DNA of 64,000 nt from the NCBI RefSeq assembly GCF_029910235.1, contig NZ_CP112875.1:161632-225631 (forward strand), given 5' to 3'. This DNA is from Pseudanabaena galeata CCNP1313. GTDB taxonomy: Bacteria > Cyanobacteriota > Cyanobacteriia > Pseudanabaenales > Pseudanabaenaceae. Below, in pieces: positions 8,520-17,921 of the stretch. The notes below the pieces were generated by a model. That model saw nothing but the letters and a program-made list of their open reading frames with translations, was not told where the DNA came from and searched no databases. Position numbers and translations under genes: made by a program. Position 1 is the first letter of the stretch, and each line of letters opens with the position of its first letter.

Positions 8520-9439
8520 TGGCTAGCAAGCGACCTTTACCAGCATATCAAATTAGCAATGTTCGCCTCTTGGATGAATTGACCCCAGCAACTAATCAGA
8601 CAGTTAAAATAGATCTGATTCAATTGCCAATTAAACAGCCTCGACGATATTTCGATCCGCAAAAGATGCAGCAACTTGTGCAATCGATCCAAGAACATGG
8701 CATCTTAGAACCGCTATTAGTTCGACCTTTGGCAAATGGACAATACGAACTAATTGCAGGGGAAAGAAGGTTTCGGGCTGCTCAAATTCTTGGACTAGAT
8801 ACAGTACCGATAATCAGTAAAGATGTCACGGACAAAGAAGCGATCCAAATAGCTCTCGTCGAAAATTTACAGCGTGAAGACTTAAATCCTGTTGAAGAAA
8901 CTGAGGCTATTCTTGAGTTATTATCCCTTTCTCTTGATATTGAGATCAGTGATATTACCTCCACTTTAAACCAATCTGCCAATGCTAAAAAGCGTGGATT
9001 AGAGTTGACGGATAACGTTACCCGTCAGCTTGGGGCGATTGAATCTTTGCTAGCTAATGTTGGCAGATTTAATGCTGAATCCTTTCGCACAAATCGTTTA
9101 CCGCTATTAAATATGCCTGATGATGTTTTAGAAACATTGCGTCAGGGCAAATTAGAATTTACCAAAGCAAGGGCGATCGCCCGTATCCGAGACGAAGCTC
9201 AACGGCAAGAATTACTTGAAGAATCTATCGCTCAAAATCTGTCTCTCTCTCAAATCAAAGCTAGGATTGCTGCCATTAACTCTGTTAAAAATACGATCGC
9301 GACAGAGCCTTCTCTCAAAGATTTGATGAGCGAAGCTTTCACCACAATGAAAAAATCAAAGGTTTGGGATAATCCTAAAAAAACTAAAAAACTTGCCAAG
9401 CTACTAGCCGAAATCGAAACTTTAATTCAGGATGAGTAA
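8519..9439 (+). CDS. parB: ParB-family partition protein
   Basis: 306 residues. The N-terminal ParB/Spo0J domain is clear: QPRRYFDPQKMQQL, then GQYELIAGERRFRAAQ (the CTP/arginine box, GERRFRA) and ENLQREDLNPVEE. A helix-turn-helix-bearing middle region follows (about 110-230), with a short basic C-terminal segment. The family binds parS, loads as a CTP-dependent clamp and stimulates ParA. The gene overlaps parA by one base. It contains a copy of the candidate parS palindrome at 9006-9027, encoding LTDNVTR, so the sequence is under both protein and possibly DNA-site constraint. Confidence 0.9.
   Translation: MASKRPLPAYQISNVRLLDELTPATNQTVKIDLIQLPIKQPRRYFDPQKMQQLVQSIQEHGILEPLLVRPLANGQYELIAGERRFRAAQILGLDTVPIISKDVTDKEAIQIALVENLQREDLNPVEETEAILELLSLSLDIEISDITSTLNQSANAKKRGLELTDNVTRQLGAIESLLANVGRFNAESFRTNRLPLLNMPDDVLETLRQGKLEFTKARAIARIRDEAQRQELLEESIAQNLSLSQIKARIAAINSVKNTIATEPSLKDLMSEAFTTMKKSKVWDNPKKTKKLAKLLAEIETLIQDE
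9006..9027. promoter_or_regulatory. parS: Candidate parS / partition site 2, inside parB
   Basis: A 22-nt palindrome differing by one base from the copy at 7548-7569 (arms TGACGG and CCGTCA, centre TAACGTTA). It lies within the parB coding sequence. Two such matches 1.46 kb apart around one operon are unlikely by chance. No third copy was noticed in the window. Confidence 0.6.
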
Positions 9440-9453
9440 AACTCATTGAGGTT

Positions 9454-9777
9454 ATGCCGAACATATACGAACTTTCTCAAGAAGTATCTCAGATAGAAAA
9501 GTTTGAGCAAATTGCTGCTGGTAAAAACATCCAGATTGAGCGCATTATTTCCACAGGACAAACTACTCGCTCTGGACAATGGTATGACCAAACTACCGAT
9601 GAATGGGTGATTTTACTGCAAGGTGAAGCCGAACTTTCCTATCTAGATGATTCGAGAATAAAACTAAAAGCAGGAGATTATCTGCTAATTCCCGCCCATA
9701 CAAAGCATCGTGTTGAATATACCAGTATCGAGCCACCTTGTATCTGGTTAGCTGTGCATGGGCAATTTGCATTTTAG
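9454..9777 (+). CDS. Cupin-domain protein
   Basis: A 107-residue single-domain protein. The pattern DEWVILLQGEAELSY...LKAGDYLLIPAHTKHRVEYT is the double-stranded beta-helix fold of small cupins, with the GDYLLIPAHTKHRV stretch as the second conserved motif. Such proteins bind a metal or small ligand; the substrate is unknown. It lies 14 nt after parB on the same strand and could be co-transcribed. Its end overlaps the convergent next gene by four bases. Confidence 0.75.
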   Translation: MPNIYELSQEVSQIEKFEQIAAGKNIQIERIISTGQTTRSGQWYDQTTDEWVILLQGEAELSYLDDSRIKLKAGDYLLIPAHTKHRVEYTSIEPPCIWLAVHGQFAF

Positions 9778-10436
9778 CTAATCCAAATCTCTTTTGAATT
9801 ATAAAATCCTCCTCTTTGCTCAAGTTTGAAATCACCCAAAAGTAAACCCAACCAAATCTCCACTATTGGCAATTTTAAAGCGCTTTGCAAATCTAACAAG
9901 CGGATAGGAGAAGAATTATTAGCAATGCAATGCGCGATCGCTTCAATCCAAGCCGAAACATTCTCAGCATGAGCAGTACTAATCGCCCGTTCAAATTCCT
10001 CCTCCACACTAAGTAAACTTTCCTGTTCTAAAGCTTGAATCAAGACCTCCTTATCAATTGCGCCAACAATCGAATTACCATTTTTTGCATATTTAGGAGC
10101 CTTTCTAGGTAAACTCTGCAAAGGCTCAATAAACTGGTCGAAATCCACCACTATAGACTGACGCACATAACGATCAAAAGCATCATCAGCCATGATCGGC
10201 TCGCCCTTTACCGTACGAGAATGTAATTCCTCAAATAAAGAACTAGAGCGATCGCAAAACAAATCCGCAATTTGACAAACAGCATCTCCTGCTATTCGCA
10301 ACTGCGATCGCGTATCGAGATTAACTAGAGTCAAATCTAAAAGTTTAAACATCATTAGAAAATTTGCATCTTCAGGAGATTGCCTTGCAGTCGAAATGAC
10401 ATCCCACAAATCCAACTCAAGCTGTTTACCTTTCAT
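9774..10436 (-). CDS. Unrecognised protein, 220 aa
   Basis: I do not recognise a family. The protein is acidic and mostly helical by composition, without signal peptide or membrane segment. Its C terminus (LLDLQSALKLPIVEIWLGLLLGDFKLEQRGGFYNSKEIWI) looks like a winged-helix-type fold. It is downstream of the 163-aa gene on the same strand (14-nt gap), so they probably form a two-gene operon pointing away from the DISARM island. The ATG start is the first in the frame. Confidence 0.6.
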   Translation of the reverse strand: MKGKQLELDLWDVISTARQSPEDANFLMMFKLLDLTLVNLDTRSQLRIAGDAVCQIADLFCDRSSSLFEELHSRTVKGEPIMADDAFDRYVRQSIVVDFDQFIEPLQSLPRKAPKYAKNGNSIVGAIDKEVLIQALEQESLLSVEEEFERAISTAHAENVSAWIEAIAHCIANNSSPIRLLDLQSALKLPIVEIWLGLLLGDFKLEQRGGFYNSKEIWIS

Positions 10437-10450
10437 AGCAACTCTGAAAA

Positions 10451-10942
10451 TTAATTAGGATGACAGGGACAAGGGCGCAAAGGACAAAGCCAAGGATCGA
10501 GACTTTCTTGGTTGGCAAATTTCTTGATTCCATAATTTGACTCTAGCAAAACCAATACTTTCTGCACATAAGTATGCACTTGAGTCGCAACCATCCCAGC
10601 ACAATGGATTGGTGGAATTGCGGCGAACTTTTCTTGTCCTTTCCAAACTTGCGCTGCGATCGCATGAATTGGTGTATCCGTTCCCGACTGTCGATAAACC
10701 ACTAATACCGCCCAATATACTGACGCAAACTCATCAATATTTACAACTAAACTTTCATCGGAATCACCGCGTTTGCGAGAGCGAATCAAATTACGGCGAT
10801 CTCGATGACGGGCATAGGAACGGCGACTATAGCAAACCGCAGGATTCCAACAGCGATCGCCCAACTCACCATGAAGTTCTTGAGCCTGAGACGCAGAGAG
10901 CATCGCACACTTTTTACACTTTTCGGGGATACCTTTAGTCAT
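10451..10942 (-). CDS. Unrecognised cysteine-rich protein, 163 aa
   Basis: No family recognised with certainty. The N terminus has cysteines spaced like a zinc-binding site (CKKC at 9-12, then C31 and C37) followed by a very basic stretch (RRSYARHRDRRNLIRSRKRG, 40-59) that could bind nucleic acid. A second cysteine cluster (CPLRPCPCHP) ends the protein. It is the first gene of a likely pair with the 220-aa protein. Another frame at 10455-10715 is a shadow. Confidence 0.6.
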   Translation of the reverse strand: MTKGIPEKCKKCAMLSASQAQELHGELGDRCWNPAVCYSRRSYARHRDRRNLIRSRKRGDSDESLVVNIDEFASVYWAVLVVYRQSGTDTPIHAIAAQVWKGQEKFAAIPPIHCAGMVATQVHTYVQKVLVLLESNYGIKKFANQESLDPWLCPLRPCPCHPN

Positions 10943-11058
10943 GTTTGGGGAAAAATAATTTAAATAGAACTGATTAAAGATTTCCGTTAGATGTGAGGAT
11001 GAAGTTTAGGTATCGTATGCTAGAACAGCAAATAATTCATTAGGTATACAATACAAAT

Positions 11059-11370
11059 ATGACAGTACAAGGAAAACTGGAATTAACCATCAAAATCAAT
11101 GAACTTCCTGCTGATGTGACCGTTGATAAGAACGGTTGGAAGTCCTTTGACTTGGATTGTGACGGTCAAATCTTTAGCGTTACAGTGAAGCCCAAGGTAT
11201 TTAAGAAATTAGAAGATGCACGGGCTAATTATCCGCAGTGGGTAGCGGCGATCGCGGGCAAGATGGGTGAAGTTACTGAGACAGGATTTGTATTGCTTGA
11301 GCCAAACATCCAAGTGTTTGAGAAAAAGCCTAAAGAAGCCAAACCTGCTGAAGTAGCAAGCCCCAGCTAA
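11059..11370 (+). CDS. Small cyanobacterial protein, often annotated FinO-like
   Basis: 103 residues with the pattern KLELTIKINELP...NGWKSFDLDCDGQIFSVTVKPKVFKKLEDA...WVAAIAGKMG...FVLLEPNIQVFEKKPK. I recall this small cyanobacterial family under the name fertility inhibition FinO-like protein. That name comes from weak similarity, and I see no firm ProQ/FinO RNA-binding motif. The C-terminal tail is Lys/Pro/Ala-rich. It lies 18 nt before the helicase gene on the same strand, so the two are probably one operon, which hints at a nucleic-acid role. Confidence 0.6.
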   Translation: MTVQGKLELTIKINELPADVTVDKNGWKSFDLDCDGQIFSVTVKPKVFKKLEDARANYPQWVAAIAGKMGEVTETGFVLLEPNIQVFEKKPKEAKPAEVASPS

Positions 11371-11388
11371 TAATGCTACAGGAAAAAT

Positions 11389-14229
11389 ATGCCCAACCCA
11401 TCTGATCGTCCTATTGACTACGCAGCGATCGCCCGTTCAGTAATGAAACCATCAGGACAAAAGCCTGCGTGGTTAGTCGAAGGTCAAGCTATATACGCTC
11501 CTAGTCACGCTCAAGGAATTGGTAAAATAACAGCTATTTTAGGTGATCGCCTCATAGCCAAATTTCCCAACTACTCAGTACCTGTAATCATCACAAACTG
11601 GCAAGAAGCAATCAGTCGTCAAGAAATATTGCCAGCTAGCAGTCAGGAAATAACAGCAGAAAATACCCGTGAACGGGAAATCTATGATGTAAGTGAAGAA
11701 GACATCGCCACGATTCCGCATCGAGAATTTAGAGAAATTGCACTCAACTTTCAAGCATCTCTTGCGGCAATTCGCGTAACGGAAAGTACAGAAGGAGAGG
11801 CTCATAGATTACCTGTGGATCTGCCTAGTATTTTGCAAGAAGCATTGAGGGAACAAGGATATACTCACCTGTGGTCACATCAAATACAGTCGCTAGAAGC
11901 GATGAGAAACGGTAAAGATGTGCTACTCGCAACACCAACAGCAAGTGGAAAAACCCTGTCATTTTTACCAGCAATTCTAGAAACTTGCATTCAAGATCCA
12001 CAGGCGACTGCTCTACTAATTTTTCCTTTAAAGGCGCTAGCAATTGATCAACTGTCAAAACTTGAAGCGATCGCCAAGCCTATGGGATTACATACAGGAA
12101 TGATGACAGGAGATATGCCAAAGGCAGAACGGCTAAAACTGTTTACGCCTCAAGCACCACAGATCTTGTGTATTAGTCCCGATTTACTTCACCATCAACT
12201 TAATCGCATTCGCTACCGTCACGAATGGCAGACATGGCGAGATTTCTTAACCAGATTGCGTTATGTTGTAGTTGATGAAGCCCATACATATCGTGGGAGC
12301 TTTGGTGGACATTTTGCTAATCTGATGCGCCGATTGCGATTAGCAGTTGATCGACTTGAAGGTAATAGCGATCGCATTCAGTATGTTCTAGCCACAGCGA
12401 CGATTGGTAACCCGATTGAATTAACAGAGCGAATCACAGAAAGAAGCGATCGACTTGTATATATCAATCGCAGTGGCGCAAGGGCGGCAGGGCGAACAAT
12501 TCTTTGTTTAAATCCTACGGCTCGAACTAACACAGAAGCTAGTCGATTGATTTTAGAATGGCTGGAAAGAGGACTAAGTGGCATTGTTTTTTGTAACACT
12601 CGCGCAGGGGCAAAGTCATTGCTAGCTCTGATGAATGCAGAATTAGAACGACAGAAGCGAGGACATCTAAAAGCATCGCTGGCTCTTTTTTATGGTTCAC
12701 TACGCAGCGATCGCCGCAATCAGATTATCGAAGCAGTCAAACAAAATAAAGTACGGGTAATATTTGCCACGTCTGCGTTAGAAGCAGGTATTGACCTACC
12801 CGAATTAGATTGTTGCTTAATCAAAGGCTACCCAGGATCATTGATGAGTTTTTATCAAAGGATTGGCAGAGCAGGAAGGCATCAGCATGGGCTAGTTGTT
12901 TTTCTACCATCCTTGGGAGATTCGCTTGATTATTACTACGGGAGCAATCCCCAGATGCTTCTTGATGGAGAAGTTGAACGCGCTCTTTGCAATCCCAACT
13001 ATCACTCAATTCTCAGTAAGCATCTCCGTTGTGCGGCAAGTGAAAGCATGATTCCTGCGGATGAAATCAAGCAACGTTTCGGTGATAACGCGGGTAATAT
13101 TGCTGATGAACTTCTTAATCAAAAAGCATTACAAATCAACGAGAAATCAGGTGATCTCTTTACCCATGACCGCCCGCATAACTCGGTTAATCTGAGGGGA
13201 GCAACACAAGATTCAGTCATGTTGGTAGATGGTAATACCAATCAAGAACTTGAGGAACTATCGCTACTACAGGCTTATCGTGAAGTATTTCCTAATGCGA
13301 TATATGCTATGCAGAGTAACGATGGAAATTTGCAATATTACCGATCGCGATCGCTAGATTTAGAATCCAAACAAGCGAGCCTGATCCCCATTGATTCAGA
13401 GCCAAAACTCCGCACACAGGCTACACAAGACATGACTATTAAGCCATTGGAGCATCTGCGTGAGCCAAGATTAGTTGCTTTAAATCTCAAAGACAGTAAA
13501 TTACGCTTGACCCTTAGCTGGGCTGAAATTACGAATCATGTAACGGGATATAACTTGATCAGCAAAGTGAGAACAATTACCTGTAGCCATCCCCGTTGTT
13601 CACGCTACCATCAACCAATGCAGTCTGATATTTGTACCGCCTGTAGCAAACCAACTAGATTAGCTGAAATTACAGAAGTCGAAGAAGAAAATCTATTTGA
13701 TGTAGCTTATACGACTCACTATCAAGCCCCAGTATTGAGGATTGAGATGAATTTAGAGTTGTCGGAGCCATTACAAGAATATGCCAATAAACTCAAACAA
13801 CAGATAGAGAATCAATTTGGCACTGATATTCCTTCAGAACTTATATCTCTATTTCAAACTAATCCTGCCGATCTAGCTTTGCATTCAATCTGTCATCAGA
13901 TTGGGATTGCCGTGCCGTTAATAGTGCTTAGCGATCGACAAGATCTGAATAGCTATTGTGAGACCGAGAAAAATCGCATCAATACATTAAAGACAATTGC
14001 CTATTTTTTTGATACGACCGATGGCGGTAATGGTACTTGTGAGGAATTATTTGATCGTTTTGAAGCGTTTGCTGTTCGGGCTGCTCAATTAGTTGAGGCT
14101 TGTAATTGTCAATATGGTTGTCCAAGATGTCTCACGGATGCGCGTTGTCCGCAGGATAATCAAGCTTTGAATAAAGCATTAGGTTTGTTCTTGCTCCAAG
14201 CAATTAGTGATGAATCAGAATATTTTTAA
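11389..14229 (+). CDS. DEAD/DEAH-box helicase, MrfA/YprA-like
   Basis: A 946-residue superfamily 2 helicase. Walker A TASGKT sits at 184-189 and DEAH at 296-299. ATATIGN (motif III) and the motif VI region YQRIGRAGR follow. The C terminus holds a cysteine cluster (C905, C907, C911, C914, C920; CNCQYGCPRC) as in MrfA/YprA-type helicases with a DUF1998-like tail. Bacillus MrfA acts in mitomycin-type crosslink repair; here the target is unknown. It follows the small FinO-like gene by 18 nt and precedes drmD by 277 nt on the same strand. It is not one of the standard DISARM subunits, so an accessory defence or repair role is inference. Confidence 0.8.
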   Translation: MPNPSDRPIDYAAIARSVMKPSGQKPAWLVEGQAIYAPSHAQGIGKITAILGDRLIAKFPNYSVPVIITNWQEAISRQEILPASSQEITAENTREREIYDVSEEDIATIPHREFREIALNFQASLAAIRVTESTEGEAHRLPVDLPSILQEALREQGYTHLWSHQIQSLEAMRNGKDVLLATPTASGKTLSFLPAILETCIQDPQATALLIFPLKALAIDQLSKLEAIAKPMGLHTGMMTGDMPKAERLKLFTPQAPQILCISPDLLHHQLNRIRYRHEWQTWRDFLTRLRYVVVDEAHTYRGSFGGHFANLMRRLRLAVDRLEGNSDRIQYVLATATIGNPIELTERITERSDRLVYINRSGARAAGRTILCLNPTARTNTEASRLILEWLERGLSGIVFCNTRAGAKSLLALMNAELERQKRGHLKASLALFYGSLRSDRRNQIIEAVKQNKVRVIFATSALEAGIDLPELDCCLIKGYPGSLMSFYQRIGRAGRHQHGLVVFLPSLGDSLDYYYGSNPQMLLDGEVERALCNPNYHSILSKHLRCAASESMIPADEIKQRFGDNAGNIADELLNQKALQINEKSGDLFTHDRPHNSVNLRGATQDSVMLVDGNTNQELEELSLLQAYREVFPNAIYAMQSNDGNLQYYRSRSLDLESKQASLIPIDSEPKLRTQATQDMTIKPLEHLREPRLVALNLKDSKLRLTLSWAEITNHVTGYNLISKVRTITCSHPRCSRYHQPMQSDICTACSKPTRLAEITEVEEENLFDVAYTTHYQAPVLRIEMNLELSEPLQEYANKLKQQIENQFGTDIPSELISLFQTNPADLALHSICHQIGIAVPLIVLSDRQDLNSYCETEKNRINTLKTIAYFFDTTDGGNGTCEELFDRFEAFAVRAAQLVEACNCQYGCPRCLTDARCPQDNQALNKALGLFLLQAISDESEYF

Positions 14230-14282
14230 ATGATCGCTCTGTTGGTTGGTGCGATCGCGTATTTGGACGTGATGTACTAGCT

Positions 14283-14399
14283 GTGCCTTGTTTTGATGAT
14301 AATAATTCGCAGTTTTATATATGTTCTAATTGTGGAAGTTGTGGCAATTCTTCACAGTCTAGCTCTTATTCTTGTCAGCGATGCTTAAAGCCCAAATAA
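14283..14399 (+). pseudogene. Possible zinc-ribbon fragment
   Basis: A short frame from a GTG to TAA encodes CSNCGSCGN and, 13 residues later, CQRC, i.e. two CxxC knuckles spaced like a zinc ribbon. The same frame stays open upstream over the end of the helicase gene (FGRDVLAVPCFDDN), with no good start codon. It may be the tail of a lost gene or a tiny zinc protein. Confidence 0.25.
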
Positions 14400-14450
14400 T
14401 GCGAAGCGCCGCCTCACATTATTTAGGTTTTAAACTGGCGATAGCTAGAA
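14392..14450. repeat. Truncated member of the GGCGGCGC palindrome family
   Basis: GCGAAGCGCCGCCTCACATT, then TTTAGGTTTT and GGCGATAGCTA match the loop, right arm and right end of the complete element at 42532-42651. The left arm is mostly missing. It lies just upstream of drmD and could still form a short stem. Confidence 0.45.
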
Positions 14451-14506
14451 AATATGTGATAATCGAATTTTAGGATTTTTTGAGAAATAGATTCAAGTAA
14501 GGATTT

Positions 14507-17500
14507 ATGCCATTTTATCAAGCTCAAACTCAAAATCAAGCTCAGCCGTTGCCAGAACAAGGGCAGCTAGTAAAGGTGCGCGGACGGACTTTTGCGGTGA
14601 TGAATGTTCAAGCTTCGGGCATGAGTGCTAATCCTGTCCATCTTGTTAGGTTGCCGACTCATCACTTGCTAACCCTTGCTTCGATTGAGGATGAGGGATT
14701 GGGGGAAGAGTTGGAGGTGGTGTGGGAACTAGAGAAGGGGGCAAAACTTTTTGAAGAGAGGGAATTGCCCTATCCCAGAGCGTTGGATCGTCCTGAAGTC
14801 TTTTCCGCATTTTTGGATGCGGTGAAGTGGGGGGCGGTATCTAAAGGTGATCGCCAAGGTGTGCAGTCACCCTTTCGCAGTGGCATTGATATTGAGGATT
14901 ATCAACTCGATCCTGTGGTGCGGGCGGTGCAAATGCCAAGGGTGAATTTGCTGATCGCCGATGACGTGGGCTTAGGGAAAACCATTGAGGCGGGACTGGT
15001 GGCGCAAGAGCTAACCCTGCGACAAAGGGCGCATCGGATCTTAATTGTTTGTCCTTCATCTTTGCAGGTGCAGTGGCAAGAGCAGATGCGCGATAAGTTT
15101 GGCTTGGACTTTCGGATTGTGAATAGTGAGTTGATGCGAGATTTGCGGCGGCGGCGGGGGCTGCATACTAATCCTTGGGGGCATTATCCCCGTTTGATTA
15201 CTTCCATTGATTTTATTAAACGCGATCGCCCTTTACGGCTATTGCGCGAATCATTGCCATCGGAAGGCGAATCAATTTATCCGAGACGCATTGATCTGTT
15301 GATTGTCGATGAAGCCCATAATATTGCACCGTCGGCGGGTGGAAGATATGCGATCGATTCGCAACGAACGGGAGCAGTCAGATTTTTAGTTCCCCATTGT
15401 GAGCATAAATTATTTCTATCGGCAACGCCGCATAATGGTTATAGTGAGAGCTTTACGGCGCTACTGGAGCTATTGGATTCTCAACGTTTCGCTAGAGAAA
15501 TTCCACCCGATCCTAAGCAATTGAACTTGATCATGATCCGTCGTCTCAAGCGAGAGTTGCCGCCCAATTGGGATGGCACGCCGCGATTCCCTGATCGCAT
15601 TCTAGAGGCGATCGCTGTCCCTTATACCGATGCGGAGCGTGCCGCAAATCGCAAGCTCAATGAATATACAAAATTGCGAAGAGATGGGGCGACTAATAAA
15701 CTAGAGCAAACTGCGACAGAGTTTGTCTTGAAATTACTCAAAAAACGTTTATTCTCTAGTCCTCAAGCTTTTTTGACTACCTTAATCAAACATGAGGAAT
15801 CACTCAAAAAGGGTAAAAATTCATCAAAACGTCTAGCACAGCCAACGGTGGGACTATTGCGGCGACAGATTGAAGATATTGAAGAAGAATTTGCCGATGA
15901 TGATCTCTATGAAGAATCAACATCGACGGCGATCGCCACAAGTACAACGCTATGGCGATCGCTATCGGTGCAAGAGCAAAATTTACTCTCAGATTTAAAG
16001 GCTTGGGCGGAACAAACTGCGCGTCAAGTTGATAGCAAAGCTGAACAATTATTGGCATGGATAGACCAGCATATTCGTCCCAATGGGCAGTGGTCAGAGG
16101 AGCGTGTAATTATTTTTACGGAATATCGGACTACGCAAAAATGGTTGGCGGATTTGTTGCTGAGTCGTGGGTTAGGACAGGGCGATCGCTTGATGACGCT
16201 CTATGGTGGCATGAATAGCGACGATCGCGAAAAAGTGAAAGCTGCCTTCCAAACCGATCCTAAAGTTTCACCTGTGCGGATTTTGCTGGCGACCGATGCG
16301 GCTTCTGAGGGTTTGGATTTACAAAATTTCTGCTCGAAATTAATCCATTACGAAATCCCTTGGAACCCTAATCGCATGGAACAGCGCAATGGACGGATTG
16401 ATCGTCATGGTCAGAGGGCGGATAAGGTACAGATCTATCACTTTGTGGGACAGGGCTATCAAAATCAGGTGATGCGTGATGTGAAGGCGGGTGATCTCGA
16501 AGGCGATCTTGAATTTTTGATGCGGGCGGCTTTGAAAATTAATAATATCCGTGAGGACTTGGGCAAGGTTGGCCCTGTAATCGCCGCACAGGTGGAGGAG
16601 GCGATGCTTGGTAAGCGGGTAAGGCTCGATACGGCTCAAGCGGAAAAGGATGTAGAACCGATGCGCCGCTTGCTCAAATTTGAGCGACAGGTACAAAAGG
16701 ATATTGAGAAACTCAAGGAAAAACTTGATCAAACCCGTCAGGAGTTGCGCCTTGAACCGAGCAATATTCAATCGGTGGTACAGGTGGGCTTGCGTCTCGC
16801 TGGGCAGCCCGAATTGATTCCCATTGAACACGATCCCAAGGCTTTCTATTTGCCAGCATTTCGCGGTAGTTGGGCGGTGTGCAATCAGGGTTTAGCCCAT
16901 CCCCATACAGGTGAGATTCGTCCGATTACCTTCGATCCCGATCGCGCTAGACATAAAGATGATGTGGTTCTCGCTCACCTCAATCATCGGTTAGTGCAGA
17001 TGTGTTTGCGGTTGCTCAGAGCCGAGGTATGGTTGCGGGGAGAAACGAAAAAGTTAAATCGTGTTACGGCGCTGCAAATTCCCAATAGTCTCAGTGCTGA
17101 GCCTGTAGTGGTTGCCTATGGGCGGCTCGTGATTTTGGGTAGCGATCAACAGCGCTTGAATGAAGAGGTGATTACGGTGGGTGGTGCGATTCGTGGCGGT
17201 AAGTTTGTGCGCTTGAATGTCTTGGAGCTAAATCAGTTATTACAAAGTGCCACGCCTGACCCCGTGCCAGAGTCGGTTTCTCAAAAACTGATCGGGCTGT
17301 GGGATGTTTACGCCGAACCTTTAAAAAAGAGTCTCGAAAGTCGGATGGGCGATCGCCAAAATTCTTTGCAAAAGCAATTAGCCGATCGCGCTCAACAGGA
17401 AAGTGCTGATATTGAGACAATTCTCACGGAACTGCAACAGAGTATCGAAAGGGAACTTGCGGATACAGACAAGCCGCTCCAACTTGATTTGTTTAGCAGT

Positions 17501-17671
17501 GATGAGCGAGAACAGTTTGAGCGCAATCGTCAGGGTTTAGAGTTGCGACTGAAGCAAATTCCTGGTGAACTTAAAAAGGAGCAGGAAATTATTCGCCAAA
17601 GGTATGCTGACCCGCAGCCGAGGTTATTTCCCTTAGCGATCGCTTTTCTTGTGCCACCAAAGTTGTTTTAA
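14507..17671 (+). CDS. drmD: DISARM class 1 helicase DrmD (SNF2-like)
   Basis: A 1054-residue SNF2/HepA-like helicase. DDVGLGKT (152-159) is Walker A, DEAH (268-271) is Walker B, LFLSATPHNG is motif III, and RNGRIDRHGQ is motif VI of the second RecA-like lobe. A long charged helical tail follows. The length and motif set fit DrmD of class 1 DISARM. The assignment is strengthened by the immediately following adenine methylase and by drmA, drmB and drmC nearby. In DISARM these proteins restrict incoming phage DNA. The start ATG follows a purine-rich AAGGATTT. It is transcribed with drmMI, 250 nt downstream, a gap filled by two repeat hairpins. A stand-alone SNF2 repair helicase is the alternative. 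Confidence 0.85.
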   Translation: MPFYQAQTQNQAQPLPEQGQLVKVRGRTFAVMNVQASGMSANPVHLVRLPTHHLLTLASIEDEGLGEELEVVWELEKGAKLFEERELPYPRALDRPEVFSAFLDAVKWGAVSKGDRQGVQSPFRSGIDIEDYQLDPVVRAVQMPRVNLLIADDVGLGKTIEAGLVAQELTLRQRAHRILIVCPSSLQVQWQEQMRDKFGLDFRIVNSELMRDLRRRRGLHTNPWGHYPRLITSIDFIKRDRPLRLLRESLPSEGESIYPRRIDLLIVDEAHNIAPSAGGRYAIDSQRTGAVRFLVPHCEHKLFLSATPHNGYSESFTALLELLDSQRFAREIPPDPKQLNLIMIRRLKRELPPNWDGTPRFPDRILEAIAVPYTDAERAANRKLNEYTKLRRDGATNKLEQTATEFVLKLLKKRLFSSPQAFLTTLIKHEESLKKGKNSSKRLAQPTVGLLRRQIEDIEEEFADDDLYEESTSTAIATSTTLWRSLSVQEQNLLSDLKAWAEQTARQVDSKAEQLLAWIDQHIRPNGQWSEERVIIFTEYRTTQKWLADLLLSRGLGQGDRLMTLYGGMNSDDREKVKAAFQTDPKVSPVRILLATDAASEGLDLQNFCSKLIHYEIPWNPNRMEQRNGRIDRHGQRADKVQIYHFVGQGYQNQVMRDVKAGDLEGDLEFLMRAALKINNIREDLGKVGPVIAAQVEEAMLGKRVRLDTAQAEKDVEPMRRLLKFERQVQKDIEKLKEKLDQTRQELRLEPSNIQSVVQVGLRLAGQPELIPIEHDPKAFYLPAFRGSWAVCNQGLAHPHTGEIRPITFDPDRARHKDDVVLAHLNHRLVQMCLRLLRAEVWLRGETKKLNRVTALQIPNSLSAEPVVVAYGRLVILGSDQQRLNEEVITVGGAIRGGKFVRLNVLELNQLLQSATPDPVPESVSQKLIGLWDVYAEPLKKSLESRMGDRQNSLQKQLADRAQQESADIETILTELQQSIERELADTDKPLQLDLFSSDEREQFERNRQGLELRLKQIPGELKKEQEIIRQRYADPQPRLFPLAIAFLVPPKLF

Positions 17672-17693
17672 AACGTATATGTTTAGAGGTATT

Positions 17694-17880
17694 TGTAGGG
17701 GCATAGCATTCCTGCCGATATCTCTAAATTTCACTACTATTTATCAACAGGAATGCTTTGCCCAGACCTTTCGCTATAATAATCTACCTATCAACTGCGC
17801 GAGAACGAAGAGGGTAGAGCATTTGCGTATCAAGATTTTCTCTGAATTTCTAACTTGTCGCGCAAATGCTCTACCCCTAC
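17694..17880. repeat. Two dispersed hairpin repeats between drmD and drmMI
   Basis: Two elements of about 70 bp each (17694-17763 and 17811-17880). The first opens with GTAGGGGCATAGCATTCCTG and closes with CAGGAATGCTTTGCCC. The second opens with AGGGTAGAGCATTTGCG and closes with CGCAAATGCTCTACCCCTAC. Relatives lie at 22302-22371 and 22507-22576 on the other side of drmMI. They are non-coding foldback repeats and could attenuate readthrough into drmMI. Confidence 0.65.
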
Positions 17881-17921
17881 GAGATCTTAATTTTTAATGT
17901 ATTTACATCACGTCTAAATCT

